DNA of 33,668 nucleotides from Planctomycetaceae bacterium (GTDB lineage Bacteria; Planctomycetota; Planctomycetia; Pirellulales; UBA1268), in contig JAJTED010000079.1 in assembly GCA_021300535.1 (NCBI GenBank), forward strand, positions 1 through 33,668, written 5' to 3'. The position numbers and the translations under genes were made by a program. Shown here piece by piece: positions 16,729 through 26,638 of the stretch. The notes beneath the pieces were generated by a model that did no database searches, had not been told where the DNA came from, and saw only the letters and a list, made by a program, of their open reading frames with translations. The first letter of the stretch is position 1. The number at the start of each line of letters is the position of its first letter.

Positions 16729-17969
16729 GTGCAGCAGCCGCGCATCCTGATCGTGGATTCCGAAGGCCCCGAGGGCCTGCCCTACGCCCGGCTGATCGCC
16801 CGGCTGCAGCCGATGGAGGTGCGGGTCGAGACCTCGCTGGAGAAGGCCCTCAGCACGCTCGCCCGCGACTCCTGGGATCTCGGCGTCGTCACGGCTCGTT
16901 CGGGGCCGACGGCCGACGTGCTCTACGGCGCCCTCCACAAAGCCGACCCGCAACTGCCGATGGTGGTGGTCGACCCGCGACCGTCGGTAGACACGGCCCG
17001 CGCCTGCCTGCAGGCGGGTGCCGGTGACTACCTCGACATCGCCCGCACCGAGACGGATCTCGAGGATGCGCTCGTGCGGCTGCTGACGGCGTCGCGGCGG
17101 CGGGCGGCGGAGGAGGTGCTGCGGCGGGCCGTCGAACGGCCCTATTCGTTCGACGACTTCCTGGGCGAGAGCCCGGCGATGCAGCAGGTGTATTCGATCA
17201 TCGAGCGGGTGGCCGTGAGTTCCGTGGACGTGCTGGTCACCGGGGCGCCGACGCCCGGCGGATGGGGCTCGTCGAGTTCGCCGACGGCGGCACGCTGTTT
17301 CTCGACGAGATCGGCGAACTCCCGCTGCCGCTCCAGGCCAAGCTCCTACGGGTGCTGCAGGAGCGGCGAGTGCGGCGGGTCGGGGCCCGGCAGGAGAACG
17401 CCGTGGACGTGCGGGTCGTCGCCGCGACGTCGCGAAACATCGACCAGATGGTGGAGCGGGGCGAGTTTCGCCGCGACCTCTTCTACCGGATCAACGTCGT
17501 GCGGATCGACCTGCCGCCGCTGCGGTCGCGCGGGGACGATATCGGCCTGCTGGCCGAATGCTTCGCCAACCGGGCCGCGCAGGAGATGGGCCGCACGGTG
17601 GGCGGCCTGTCCACCGACGTCTACCAGATCCTCAAGAGCTACCACTGGCCGGGGAATGTCCGCGAACTGCAGAACGTGGTGCGGCGGGCGATCGCGATGA
17701 CACGGTCACCGATGGCGGGCGTGGACGACCTGCCCGACGAGGTGGTGGCGGCGGCCGGGCGTGCGGCCGGCGCGGAGGCGGGGGCCGTCGGCTTCTTCGC
17801 CCAGCGGGCCGAGCACGTGGCCCGCTTCGAGAAGCAGTATCTCGCCGACCTGCTGAACAGGCATTGGGGCGACGTGTCGGCCGCGGCCCGCGAGGCCCGG
17901 CTCCCCCGAGGCACGCTCTACCGGCTCATGAAGGGGCACGGCCTCGACGGCGCCTCGTTTCGAAAATAG
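16729..17969 (+). pseudogene. NtrC-like sigma-54 activator lacking Walker A and GAFTGA, frameshifted
   Basis: The first frame (GTG 16729 or an upstream start) has a receiver-like domain: PRILIVDSEG at the start, then WDLGVVTARSG where the phospho-acceptor Asp would be, with Thr instead. FDDFLGESPAMQQVYSIIERVA then opens the AAA+ domain and reaches LVTG. At about 17240-17262 the frame changes and the chain resumes at GLVEFADGGTLFLDEIGELP (Walker B), continuing through FRRDLFYRINVVRIDLPPLR, YHWPGNVRELQNVVRRA and a Fis-type HTH (DVSAAAREARLPRGTLYRLM). The roughly 70 residues carrying Walker A and the GAFTGA loop are missing, so this product could not activate sigma-54. The sequence at the join (ACCGGGGC) fits recombination between the codons of LVTG and GAFTG. 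It lies just upstream of glnB, which has a sigma-54 promoter. Confidence 0.82.
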
Positions 17970-18092
17970 CGCCGCGCCGGCGCGACAGGCTGGTTTCCGG
18001 CGGGAAAAGCCGCACCGGCGTTCGTCACGGCGGCTGGTGGGGCCGCGGGGCGCCGCACCGGCGCGACGCGCCGGGCACGCGGATTGGCGTGA

Positions 18093-18536
<444 letters not shown>

Positions 18537-18562
18537 CTTCACGCCCGCCGGGCCATCCATGG

Positions 18563-18814
18563 CCCCGGCAGGCTTGGCCCGGCGTGGTCGCAGCGCGGTG
18601 CGACCAGCCGGGCGTTGGCTCGCCCTCCAGGCGAGCCTCGCCGTAAGCCGTCGCAGGCCCGCAGGGATGCGCCGGCGCGAAACACAGCCCCCGGCAGGCT
18701 TGGCCCGGCGTGGTCGCAGCCGAGGTGCGACCCGCCGGGCGATGGCTCGCCCTCCAGGCGAGCCGCGCCGAAAGCCGCCGCAGGCCCGCAGGGATGCGCC
18801 GGCGTGAAACTGCG
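18563..18814. repeat. Two tandem copies of a 126-127 bp structured repeat
   Basis: Two head-to-tail copies begin at CCCCGGCAGGCTTGGCCCGG (18563 and 18689). Each carries two hairpins. The first is GGTCGCA...TGCGACC, whose stem is identical in both copies while the loop differs (GCGCGG in one, GCCGAGG in the other). The second is GGCTCGCC-CTCCA-GGCGAGCC, identical in both. Conserved stems with a changing loop suggest that structure is what is kept. The gap 18537-19224 holds only this array, a terminator and the 69-nt repeat; the Arg/Pro-rich frames across it look like chance. Confidence 0.85.
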
Positions 18815-18890
18815 GCATCGTGCTGCAGTTCGCTTTGCGGGCCTCCGCCCGCGTGCAGTCAACCCGGCCCTCCGAGCCTGGCGCTCACAC

Positions 18891-18916
18891 AAAAAGCCCC
18901 CGGCGGAAGCCGGGGG
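18891..18916 (-). terminator. Strong intrinsic terminator, minus strand
   Basis: On the minus strand CCCCCGGC, loop TTCC, GCCGGGGG forms an 8-bp perfect stem followed by TTTTT (complement of 18891-18895). The nearest minus-strand gene upstream is the Cys-containing exported protein ending at 19225. It resembles the hairpin next to repeat copy 1 and may also be part of the same repeat family. Confidence 0.65.
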
Positions 18917-18981
18917 ACTCCGGGTGGCATGCCGTCCCAGGTACCATGCGATGCGGGTTTGAATCGGGGATCACGTTCCGT

Positions 18982-19050
18982 CGTGCGGCATGGATGACGG
19001 GGTGGTTTTTATTCCCGGTGTCCCCGGGTTTCCACCCGGGGCTTCTTGGG
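18982..19050. repeat. 69-nt interspersed palindromic repeat, copy 2
   Basis: 66 of 69 positions match the copy at 14106-14174, including the CCCGGGTTTCCACCCGGG hairpin. It is in the same orientation as copy 1 and lies in non-coding DNA. Confidence 0.85.
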
Positions 19051-19224
19051 TGATCTTTAGGCCCGGAGGGCCGGGTCAATCAGCAGCGGGCATCGCGTCG
19101 CTCCACCAAAACCCGACGCGGATTCGCTCGGCTCGCGCCTCAGGCGTGACGGCACTGCCGCACATCGCCACGTCGCCATCACGGCCGGGCCGGCGGAGGC
19201 TATGGCGGCTCCGCCGGCCGGCGG

Positions 19225-19626
19225 TCACATGCCGGCGCCTTCGATCGGCATGCCGCAGTGATGGCACCGGGGCAGGGCCAGCGGCCGGGGAGTGGGCATG
19301 TAGCCCTCGGCGCACCACGTGTGCAGCCGCGGAAAGAGCGACGGCATGGTCGCTCCCGTCGCGTGCAACTGCTGACGCACGTGCAGTTGACCGCACGGGT
19401 TCGCGTGGAACATGCCTCCGTGAGGGGCATATGCCGGCCCGCAGGCTGGCCCCCTCACGCTCCCGTGCCATGGCGGCCGCTGGACGCCCTTGCAGCCACA
19501 GTCGGACCCCGGCGCGGCACCTTCCATGATGACCGTCTCTTGCGCGGACACTTCCCGGATCGTGGCGATCGACGAGAACGCGGCGACGGCGAGGGCGGCG
19601 ACGAGGCCGCGACGGATGGTGCGCAC
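19225..19626 (-). CDS. Small exported Cys/His-containing protein
   Basis: 133-residue protein with a signal peptide (residues 1-30, cleavage near VSA-QE). The mature chain has CGCKG near residue 45 and ends in CHHCGMPIEGAGM, a possible zinc- or other metal-binding CxxC knuckle, with further Cys and His residues between. I do not recognise the family. GTG at 19626 is chosen as start because a GAGGAG site lies about 8 nt upstream and the basic n-region of the signal peptide begins there; the frame is open to 19674. It is followed by the terminator at 18891-18916. Confidence 0.68.
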   Translation of the reverse strand: MRTIRRGLVAALAVAAFSSIATIREVSAQETVIMEGAAPGSDCGCKGVQRPPWHGSVRGPACGPAYAPHGGMFHANPCGQLHVRQQLHATGATMPSLFPRLHTWCAEGYMPTPRPLALPRCHHCGMPIEGAGM

Positions 19627-19774
19627 CGGATGGGCTCCTCTGGCAGGCTGCTCGGGCGAGGGGCGGGCACACACCCGCCTCGACGTTCGTTTTCGTCGTG
19701 CCGGGCGGCGGGGGTTCAGCGGTCGTGCCGCCGGGTGGGGTGGTGCGGGTGGCGCCGGTCGTGCGGCGGCCGCC

Positions 19775-21169
19775 TCACCAGATCCGGGCCACCCCGAGCA
19801 TCACGGCGGCGATCACTGCCAGGCCGACCAGGTCGAGGATCACGCCCCCGGCCATCATCGCCCGCAGCGGGATCCGGCCGGTGCCATAGACGATCGCATT
19901 GCACGGCGAGCTGACCGGCATCATGAAGCCGAGGCTGGCCGCGAAGGTGGCGGCCAGGGCGGCGACGAGGGCGTTGCCCCCCACGGCCTGGCCCAGGGCG
20001 ATGACCACGGGCACGACCATCGTGGCGCTGGCCACGTTGCTCGTGAACTCGCTGGTGAACACCGCCAGAAGTGCCGCCGCAACCACGAGCAGCGTGCCAG
20101 CCCACGCGCCCGCCGGAATCCAGCCGGTGATCGCCGTGCCGGCCGCGCTGGCGAGCCCCTGGCTGAAGCACAGTTCACCCAGGGCGATGCCGCCGCCGTA
20201 GAGGAGCACCACGTCCCAATCGATCCGCGCGTCTTTCCAGGCCAGGGCGGGGCGGCCAGCGTCGCCCGGCAGAATGAAGAGCAACGCCGCGCCGATGATC
20301 GCGGCCACGCTCTCGGGGAGCCTGTTCTTCAGCCACACGCAGACTTCATGGTCGGGGCCGAGCGCCGCCAGGAGGAATCCCGGCACCATCCACATCGCGA
20401 CGGTCGCGGCGAAGGCCAGCGCGGTCGACCATTGCCCGGCGGTCCACGGGCCGAGTCGTGCCCGCTCGGCGGCGACGTAGGCCGACACGCCGTCGAGTCG
20501 GGCGATGCCCGCCGGGAAGAGGCGGCCGAGCACGAACACCGTGATCGTGGTCATCACGGCCACGATCGGCAGGCCGATAGCGCACCAGCCGACGAAGGAG
20601 ATCGCCACGCCGAGCTCGTCGGCGATGAACCGCAGGCCGATGAGGTTCGTGGGCGTGCCGATCGGCGTGGCGAGGCCGCCGATCGACGCCGCGAAGGCGA
20701 CGCACAGCAGGAGCCCCGTGGCGAAGGCCGGATCGGGGCGGCGGCCGGTCTTCACGGCAGCCTCGTCGATCGCTGCCAGGATGCCCGACACGATCGCCAC
20801 CATCATCGCCGCGGTGACCGTGTTGGAGATAAATGCACTGATGGCAACCGACACCACCGCCACGGCGGCGAGCATGCGGACGGGCTTCTCGCCCACCCAG
20901 GGCACGGCGAGCACCGCGTAGGCGAGCCGGCGGTCGAGGCGGTGTAGGCGGATCGCCTCGGCGAGCAGGAACGATCCGATGAACAGGAAGATCAGCGGGT
21001 CGGCGAAGGGCCGAAACACCTCTTTAGCCGGGGCCACGCCGAGGAGCACGCAGGCCGCTGCCCCGAGCAGAGCCGTCACCGCCAGCGGCAATGCCTCGGT
21101 GCACCAGAGGACGATGACGACGGCGACGATCGCCGCCAGCCGCCAGGCTTCGGGGGTCAGGGCTTCCAT
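19775..21169 (-). CDS. SLC13/DASS-family anion transporter
   Basis: 464-residue inner-membrane transporter of the divalent anion:Na+ symporter family, which moves dicarboxylates, sulfate or related anions. About eleven to thirteen hydrophobic segments are visible. The two family SNT-type motifs are present: ISNTVTAAMMVA (about residues 110-121) and EFTSNVASATMVVPV (about 385-399), which line the substrate and sodium sites. GGLATPIGTPTNLIGL and a closing MPVSSPCNAIVYGTG are also typical. The ATG at 21169 begins the first helix; the frame is open further upstream without similarity. Which anion is carried cannot be told; sulfate released by the window's sulfatase is only a guess. Confidence 0.9.
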   Translation of the reverse strand: MEALTPEAWRLAAIVAVVIVLWCTEALPLAVTALLGAAACVLLGVAPAKEVFRPFADPLIFLFIGSFLLAEAIRLHRLDRRLAYAVLAVPWVGEKPVRMLAAVAVVSVAISAFISNTVTAAMMVAIVSGILAAIDEAAVKTGRRPDPAFATGLLLCVAFAASIGGLATPIGTPTNLIGLRFIADELGVAISFVGWCAIGLPIVAVMTTITVFVLGRLFPAGIARLDGVSAYVAAERARLGPWTAGQWSTALAFAATVAMWMVPGFLLAALGPDHEVCVWLKNRLPESVAAIIGAALLFILPGDAGRPALAWKDARIDWDVVLLYGGGIALGELCFSQGLASAAGTAITGWIPAGAWAGTLLVVAAALLAVFTSEFTSNVASATMVVPVVIALGQAVGGNALVAALAATFAASLGFMMPVSSPCNAIVYGTGRIPLRAMMAGGVILDLVGLAVIAAVMLGVARIW

Positions 21170-21234
21170 GGCAACACTGTATCGCGCCTCCCGATGGGAT
21201 GGGCGCGGGCCGATGTCGTCTTCCAGACGGCTCT

Positions 21235-21376
21235 GGCTTCCGGCTACCGCTACCCCATCGCCGGACGTTCGCTGCGCCCCTCCTGGGCCCCGCTCACTCG
21301 ATGCTGCCTGCGCTCCGGCATCCCTGCCTGCGCTGGCCAGCAACGCCGGCTCCCGGGGCAGCGATAGCCGAAAGCC
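21235..21376. repeat. 142-bp element with 22-bp terminal inverted repeats
   Basis: The ends 21235-21256 and 21355-21376 are inverted copies matching at 19 of 22 positions; the three differences are transitions that still allow G-U pairing in RNA. The core contains a direct repeat of CTGCCTGCGCT (from about 21304 and 21325). It occupies most of the non-coding gap between the transporter start and the ppdK stop (21170-21451). No target duplication is obvious. It resembles a MITE or an ERIC-like palindromic repeat. Confidence 0.75.
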
Positions 21377-21451
21377 TCCCGTCGTGTGATGAACGGCGAC
21401 TCGGTGCTTTCTCGCAGCGGCCGCTGCCTCGTTGCAAGCCGGGTTGCGTGC

Positions 21452-24286
21452 TCATTCAGGGAATGCCACGGAGGCGTGCTCCGCCCTGCACGCGGCCACC
21501 GATCGCCGCCTCGGCGCGAGCGCGGCCTGGGCGGCGGCCAGCCGGGCCACCGGCAGGCGGAACGGCGAGCAGCTCACGTAGTCGAGCCCCACGTGGTGGC
21601 AGAAGACCACCGAGTGGGGATCGCCGCCGTGCTCGCCGCAGATGCCGAGCTTGATGTCCGGACGGCTCTTCCGCCCCTTCTCGACGGCGATCTCCATCAG
21701 CTTGCCCACGCCCGTGGCGTCGATCGACGCGAACGGGTTGGCCTTGAAGATGCCCTCCTCCGTGTACTTCTGCAGGAACGAGCCCATGTCGTCGCGGCTC
21801 ATGCCCAGGCAGGTCTGGGTGAGGTCGTTGGTGCCGAAGGAGAAGAACTCGGCCGTCTCGGCGATCTCGTCGGCCGTCAGCGCGCCGCGCGGGATCTCGA
21901 TCATCGTGCCGACGAGATACTTGATCTTCTGTCCCGTCTCCTTCTGCACCTGCTCCGCCACCCGGTGGACGATGTCCACCTGGTTGTCGAGCTCCTTCTT
22001 GAAGCCGACGAGCGGGATCATGATCTCGGGCTTCACCTTCCCGCCGTCCTTCTGCACCTTGGCCGCGGCCTCGAAGACCGCTCGGGCCTGCATCTCGGAG
22101 ATCTCGGGATAGCTGATGCCGAGGCGGCAGCCACGGTGGCCGAGCATCGGGTTGAACTCGTGCAGGGCATGGACGCGGGCCTTGACCGTCTCCACAGGGA
22201 GGCGGAGCTTCTTGGCCAGGTCGGCCTGGGCCTTCTCGTCGTGCGGCACGAATTCGTGCAGCGGCGGGTCGAGGAAGCGGATCGTGGCCGGCCGTCCCTC
22301 GAGGGCCCGGAAGATGCCCTCGAAGTCGTCCCGCTGGTAGGGCAGGAGCTTGGCGAGGGCCTCGCGGCGGGCCGCCTCGTTCTCGGCGAGGATCATCTCC
22401 CGCATGGCGTCGATGCGGTCGCCCTCGAAGAACATGTGCTCGGTCCGCGTCAGGCCGATGCCCTCCGCGCCGAAGGCGATCGCATGCCGCACCTGCTCGG
22501 GCGTGTCGGCATTGGTGCGAATGCCGAGCTTCCGGTGCTTGTCGGCGAGCTTCATGATGAAGTCGTAGTACTGGAAGACCTCCGAGTCGCCGGGCTTCAT
22601 CGTCTTGGCGATCAGCACCTGCTTGAGCTCGCTGTCGGCCGTCTTGATGCCCCCGGCAAACACCTCGCCGGTCGAGCCGTTGATCGAGATCGCGTCGCCC
22701 TCGCGGAGCGTCTGCCCGGCACACTTGAGCGTGCCCGCGGCATAGTCGATCTGGATCGCGCCGGCACCGGCCACGCACACCTTCCCCATCTGCCGGGCGA
22801 CGAGGGCCGCGTGGCTGGACACACCGCCGCGGCTGGTGAGGATGCCCTCGGCGGCGATCATGCCGCGGAGATCCTCGGGCGACGTCTCCACGCGGGCCAG
22901 CACCACCTTCACGCCCTTGTGGGCGAGTTCCTCGGCCTTGGCGGCGGAGAACACGAGCTGGCCGGTGGCGGCGCCGGGGCCGGCCGGCAGGCCGGTGGTC
23001 AGGAGCCGGCCGCTCTTCTTGGCCGCCTCGTAGTCGTGGCGGTCGAAGATCGGGGCGAGAAGTTGCGACAGGGCGTCGGGATCGGCCGACTGGATCGCAT
23101 GCTCGGCGGTCATCAGCTTCTGCTTGACCATGTCGTGGGCGATCTTCACGTAGGCCAGCGCCGTCCGCTTGCCATGCCGCGTCTGCAGCATGTAGAGCTT
23201 CTTCTTCTCGACGGTGAACTCGAAGTCCTGCACGTCGCCGAACTTCTTCTCCAGCGTCTGGCGGACCTTTTCCAGCTGCTTGTAGGTGCCGGCGAACATC
23301 GGCTCGTGGGCCATCTCGGCCACGGGCTTCGGCGTCCGCACGCCGGCCACGACGTCTTCACCCTGGGCGTTGACGAGATATTCGCCGTAGAAGACGTCCT
23401 CGCCGGTGGCCGGGTCGCGGGTGAAGGCAACGCCCGTGGCGCAGTCGTCGCCCATGTTGCCGAACACCATGCTCTGCACGTTGACAGCGGTGCCCCATTC
23501 GTCGGGGATCTTGTACTTGCGGCGGTAGAGGATCGCCCGCTCGTTCATCCAGCTGCCGAAGACGGCGCCCACGGCGCCCATCAGCTGCCCGAAGGGCTCC
23601 TGCGGGAATGTCTTGCCGGTCCGCTCCTTGATGAGTCGCAGGTAGCGGCTGATCAGCTCGCGGAGATGGGCCTCGGTGAGGTCGGTGTCGTCGTGGATCC
23701 CGAGCTGGTGCTTGAGCCCCTCCATCGTCTCCTCGAAGGGGTCGTGCTCGTTCTCGTGCCGCTTCTGCACGCCCATCACCACGTCGCCGTACATCTGGAT
23801 GAAGCGGCGGTAGGAGTCGTAGGCGAAGCGGGGATTGCCGGTGGCTTCGGCCAGGCCCTTCACGGTCTCGTCGTTGAGGCCGAGGTTGAGGATCGTGTCC
23901 ATCATGCCCGGCATGCTGTCACGGGCACCGGAGCGAACGCTGACGAGCAGGGAGTTCTTCGGGTCGCCGAACTTCTTCCCCGTCTCCTTCTCCATGAGCT
24001 TCATGGCGGAGGCGACCTCCTCCTCGAGGCCCTTGGGGAACTTCTTGTGGTTCTTGTAGTAGTCGATGCAGACCTGCGTTGTGATCGTGAAGCCCGGGGG
24101 CACCGGCAGCCCGATCTTGGTCATTTGGGCGAGGTTGGCCCCCTTGCCGCCGAGGAGCGGCTTCATCGTGCCGTCGCCGTCGCACTTTTTGGCACCGAAG
24201 TAATAGATCATCCGGCCCTGCTTGCCCCCGCCTCCCGACTTCTTGGCGGACTTCTTGGCGGACTTCTTTCCGAGGGAGGTGGCCAT
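21452..24286 (-). CDS. ppdK: Pyruvate, phosphate dikinase
   Basis: 944-residue enzyme interconverting pyruvate + ATP + Pi and phosphoenolpyruvate + AMP + PPi, in glycolysis or gluconeogenesis in the cytoplasm. The nucleotide-binding domain opens with [20 protein letters not shown] and has [19 protein letters not shown]. The swivelling domain holds the phosphorylated His 492 in [19 protein letters not shown]. The PEP/pyruvate barrel has [33 protein letters not shown] and [10 protein letters not shown], ending near [18 protein letters not shown]. Two oddities are a Lys/Ala/Ser-rich N-terminal extension of about 25 residues and a 25-residue C-terminal tail with no family similarity. It is divergent from the exported Pro-rich gene. 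Confidence 0.96.
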   Translation of the reverse strand: MATSLGKKSAKKSAKKSGGGGKQGRMIYYFGAKKCDGDGTMKPLLGGKGANLAQMTKIGLPVPPGFTITTQVCIDYYKNHKKFPKGLEEEVASAMKLMEKETGKKFGDPKNSLLVSVRSGARDSMPGMMDTILNLGLNDETVKGLAEATGNPRFAYDSYRRFIQMYGDVVMGVQKRHENEHDPFEETMEGLKHQLGIHDDTDLTEAHLRELISRYLRLIKERTGKTFPQEPFGQLMGAVGAVFGSWMNERAILYRRKYKIPDEWGTAVNVQSMVFGNMGDDCATGVAFTRDPATGEDVFYGEYLVNAQGEDVVAGVRTPKPVAEMAHEPMFAGTYKQLEKVRQTLEKKFGDVQDFEFTVEKKKLYMLQTRHGKRTALAYVKIAHDMVKQKLMTAEHAIQSADPDALSQLLAPIFDRHDYEAAKKSGRLLTTGLPAGPGAATGQLVFSAAKAEELAHKGVKVVLARVETSPEDLRGMIAAEGILTSRGGVSSHAALVARQMGKVCVAGAGAIQIDYAAGTLKCAGQTLREGDAISINGSTGEVFAGGIKTADSELKQVLIAKTMKPGDSEVFQYYDFIMKLADKHRKLGIRTNADTPEQVRHAIAFGAEGIGLTRTEHMFFEGDRIDAMREMILAENEAARREALAKLLPYQRDDFEGIFRALEGRPATIRFLDPPLHEFVPHDEKAQADLAKKLRLPVETVKARVHALHEFNPMLGHRGCRLGISYPEISEMQARAVFEAAAKVQKDGGKVKPEIMIPLVGFKKELDNQVDIVHRVAEQVQKETGQKIKYLVGTMIEIPRGALTADEIAETAEFFSFGTNDLTQTCLGMSRDDMGSFLQKYTEEGIFKANPFASIDATGVGKLMEIAVEKGRKSRPDIKLGICGEHGGDPHSVVFCHHVGLDYVSCSPFRLPVARLAAAQAALAPRRRSVAACRAEHASVAFPE

Positions 24287-24555
24287 GGGAACGTGGAGCC
24301 CTTTCGACAGGAGGAGGAGTTACAAGCGACTACGGCGGGCCGATTCCCGCGAAAATCGGGTCGAATCTACGTTCGTGACCGGGGCACGTCAACGACGGCG
24401 ACGGCCGGGCGGGGCGGCGAGGCACGGGGTGACGATGGGGGGCTTCCGGTGCCCGCCGCGGCCGAACGGTCCCGCGAATGGGCGACATTTCTCATTCCCG
24501 TTAGACTGCTCGAATCGCGGCGCGACCGTGCCGCCAGACTCGCAGGAGCAGCCGC

Positions 24556-25158
24556 ATGTTCGCGGTTCGTTTTCGGGCTGTTGTGATCGTCGCGGCGGCG
24601 ATCATCTCCCTTGCCGCCTTCGCGGCCGATGCGTCGGCCTCTCCGGCCCGCCGTCTCGCGCGGCGCGGCGTGCTCCCGGCCCCGCCGCCCGGCACGGCTG
24701 TCATTCCGCCGGCCGGTCCACTGCGGCCCAATCCGCTGTTGGCAGTGCCGATCACGCCCGGGGGTCCGGCGATCGTGGTCGGTCCCGCCGGCCGCGTCCG
24801 CCGCCGGCTGGCGATGCCGGCCGATGTCGCGCCCGCGCCGGTCGTCACAGTGACTCCGGGCGTGGGGCCGGCGATCGCGTCGCCGCCGCTGGTGAAAGCG
24901 CCGGCCGCTGCGGCAGTTCCGGCTCAGCCCTTGGCCGCGAAGCCGGCAGACCGACCGGCTCCAGGCCCGCAGCCGGCTCCCGTCGCGCAGCCGCCCGCGG
25001 CCCTCGCCGTGGAGCGGATTCCCGCGCCGCTGCCGCAGCCGCGGGCCACCGGCGATCGTGGCGTGGTGCCGGCCGGCGGTGAGCTCGAGATTCCAGACGG
25101 CACGCGGAGCGTGCTCGTGCCGGCGGGCAACGAGCAGCCCACGCCCGCCGGCCGCTGA
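24556..25158 (+). CDS. Exported Pro/Ala-rich protein
   Basis: 200-residue protein with a signal peptide (residues 1-28, cleavage near ASA-SP). The rest is low-complexity Pro/Ala/Val/Arg sequence with no recognisable domain, except a compact end (GGELEIPDGTRSVLVPAGNE). The ATG at 24556 follows AGGAG with good spacing. Frames on the other strand are shadows. It probably lies in the periplasm or envelope; function unknown. The 269-bp gap to ppdK must hold both promoters, but I could not pick a convincing hexamer pair. Confidence 0.65.
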   Translation: MFAVRFRAVVIVAAAIISLAAFAADASASPARRLARRGVLPAPPPGTAVIPPAGPLRPNPLLAVPITPGGPAIVVGPAGRVRRRLAMPADVAPAPVVTVTPGVGPAIASPPLVKAPAAAAVPAQPLAAKPADRPAPGPQPAPVAQPPAALAVERIPAPLPQPRATGDRGVVPAGGELEIPDGTRSVLVPAGNEQPTPAGR

Positions 25159-25194
25159 TTGCCGGCGCGGCACAGGCCGGCCTGCACCACCTGG

Positions 25195-26490
25195 CTACTC
25201 CGTATAGAACCGGCGTGACAACTCGATGGCGGGGTTGTCCTTGAGCCGCCCGAGGGCCGTAGGTCCGATCTGCGTGATGCCGCGCAGCGCGAGCGTCACG
25301 CCGGCGTGGGTGGCAAGGACCGCGGCGACGTCGTCGGTCACCCGTTCCAAGCAATCCAGCGCGAGGAGTGGGTGCCTGACCAGTTCGCGGGCCACGTCGA
25401 CGCTGAGCGTCCGTAGGCCATGGAGTGCCAGCCCGCCGGCGCGGTGCGTGGCCAGGATCGCGGCGGTCGCGGGCGTGAGCCGGGTGACGCCGCCGAGGCC
25501 CAGGTAGGAGAGCCCCGCGATACCGCGGCAGAAGGGCTGGGCCGCGAGCGCCAGCGCCCGCCGCTCGTCGAGCGAGGCGATGCCGGCGAGTTCGAGCGGC
25601 CCCCGGTGCCGGAGGAGCGCCTGGAGTCGATGGTGCGGGAGATCGTCGGGCACGCGAATCAGCAGTGCACCCTCGTGGTGGCCGAGCGCTTCGGCCACGT
25701 CGTCGGTGACTGAGACCTCGTAGAGGTGGAGTTCGCCCGTATGGCTGGCGAGCCCCTGTGCCTGTCGGGGTGAGAGATGGCGGACATTCTTCAGGCAGAG
25801 GTGTCCCTGCCGGCCGCCGAGCGTCTCTGCGGCACCGTCCGACAGGGCGGTCAGGCCGTGGAGGTGCATCGAGCCGCGGTAGCGGGCGAGGTGCCTGGCG
25901 AGCCGCGGCGGCAGCACCTGCAGGCCGTCGAGCGTGAGATTGCCACCGTGCAGCGCCAGCGCCGCGGCGGCCCCGCTCGAGAGCCGGGTGAGCCCGTCGA
26001 GCGACAGCCTGCCCCTGTGCGGTGTGAGCCCCCGGGCTGCCGACGCGGGGAGCGTTTGCAGGCCGTTGAGAAACAGATCGCCGTCGTGGTGGCCGAGGGC
26101 GGCGGCAGCCTCTTCCGAGAGGGATCGCAGACCGTCGAGCGAAAGCACGCCCCCCTCGTGCCGTGCCAGTGCCTCGGCCACCGCGGCGGTAATGGTGGCC
26201 ACGTCATCGAGGAAGAGGTGGCCGCGGTGCCGGGCCAGTTCGCGGGCGACCGACAGGGGGAGCCGCCGCACGCCCGGGAGGCGCAATTCGGTCTGGTAGT
26301 TGCCGATCGCCGTGGGCGGCGTGCCCGGCCCGGTCGGCAGCCCGAGCGTCAGCCGGCCGTCTGTGGCTGCGACGAGCGGGTCGGAGCGGTCGAAGGTGAG
26401 GCAGCCCCGGCCGTCGATCACTGCAGCCCGCTGGGCGCCGGTCACCAGACCACGAGCCCGCGCCCGGTCGAGATGCACGATGCTCTGCAT
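25195..26490 (-). CDS. Solenoid protein of about fourteen 23-residue LSLDGL-type repeats
   Basis: 431-residue protein made almost wholly of repeats of about 23 residues with the pattern s-x-x-A-A-x-A-L-a-x-H-x-G-x-L-x-L-d-G-L-x-x-L. Clear units include LPASAARGLTPHRGRLSLDG and LSSGAAAALALHGGNLTLDG. Each unit pairs a short helix (AAxALxxH) with a strand (LxLdGL), giving a leucine-rich-repeat-like solenoid. Similar arrays are widespread in planctomycetes without a known role; protein binding is the usual guess. The ATG at 26490 is preferred over the GTG at 26520 because GGAGG lies 8 nt upstream. There is no signal peptide. Confidence 0.78.
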   Translation of the reverse strand: MQSIVHLDRARARGLVTGAQRAAVIDGRGCLTFDRSDPLVAATDGRLTLGLPTGPGTPPTAIGNYQTELRLPGVRRLPLSVARELARHRGHLFLDDVATITAAVAEALARHEGGVLSLDGLRSLSEEAAAALGHHDGDLFLNGLQTLPASAARGLTPHRGRLSLDGLTRLSSGAAAALALHGGNLTLDGLQVLPPRLARHLARYRGSMHLHGLTALSDGAAETLGGRQGHLCLKNVRHLSPRQAQGLASHTGELHLYEVSVTDDVAEALGHHEGALLIRVPDDLPHHRLQALLRHRGPLELAGIASLDERRALALAAQPFCRGIAGLSYLGLGGVTRLTPATAAILATHRAGGLALHGLRTLSVDVARELVRHPLLALDCLERVTDDVAAVLATHAGVTLALRGITQIGPTALGRLKDNPAIELSRRFYTE

Positions 26491-26638
26491 GCCAGGAACC
26501 TCCGACAGGACGAAGTCCACGCTGCATCGTATCGGCCATGAGCTGCCGGAAACGCTTTTTCGGCCGCCTTATGACACGCTTGCCACGATGCCTCCGTCCG
26601 CGGCACGACGGGCGAGGAACAGGATGGAGTTGGCGTGC

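Noticed and set aside
18563-18814. CRISPR-like array
   Set aside because: There are only two long units with no spacers between them; this is a tandem repeat, not a repeat-spacer array.
19775-21169. Functional link between the SLC13 transporter and the sulfatase
   Set aside because: The genes are 10 kb apart on opposite strands with many unrelated genes between; nothing beyond a possible shared anion supports a link.
21386-24586. 1066-codon plus-strand open frame
   Set aside because: It is the antisense shadow of ppdK in high-GC DNA; the minus-strand product has every catalytic motif of the enzyme.
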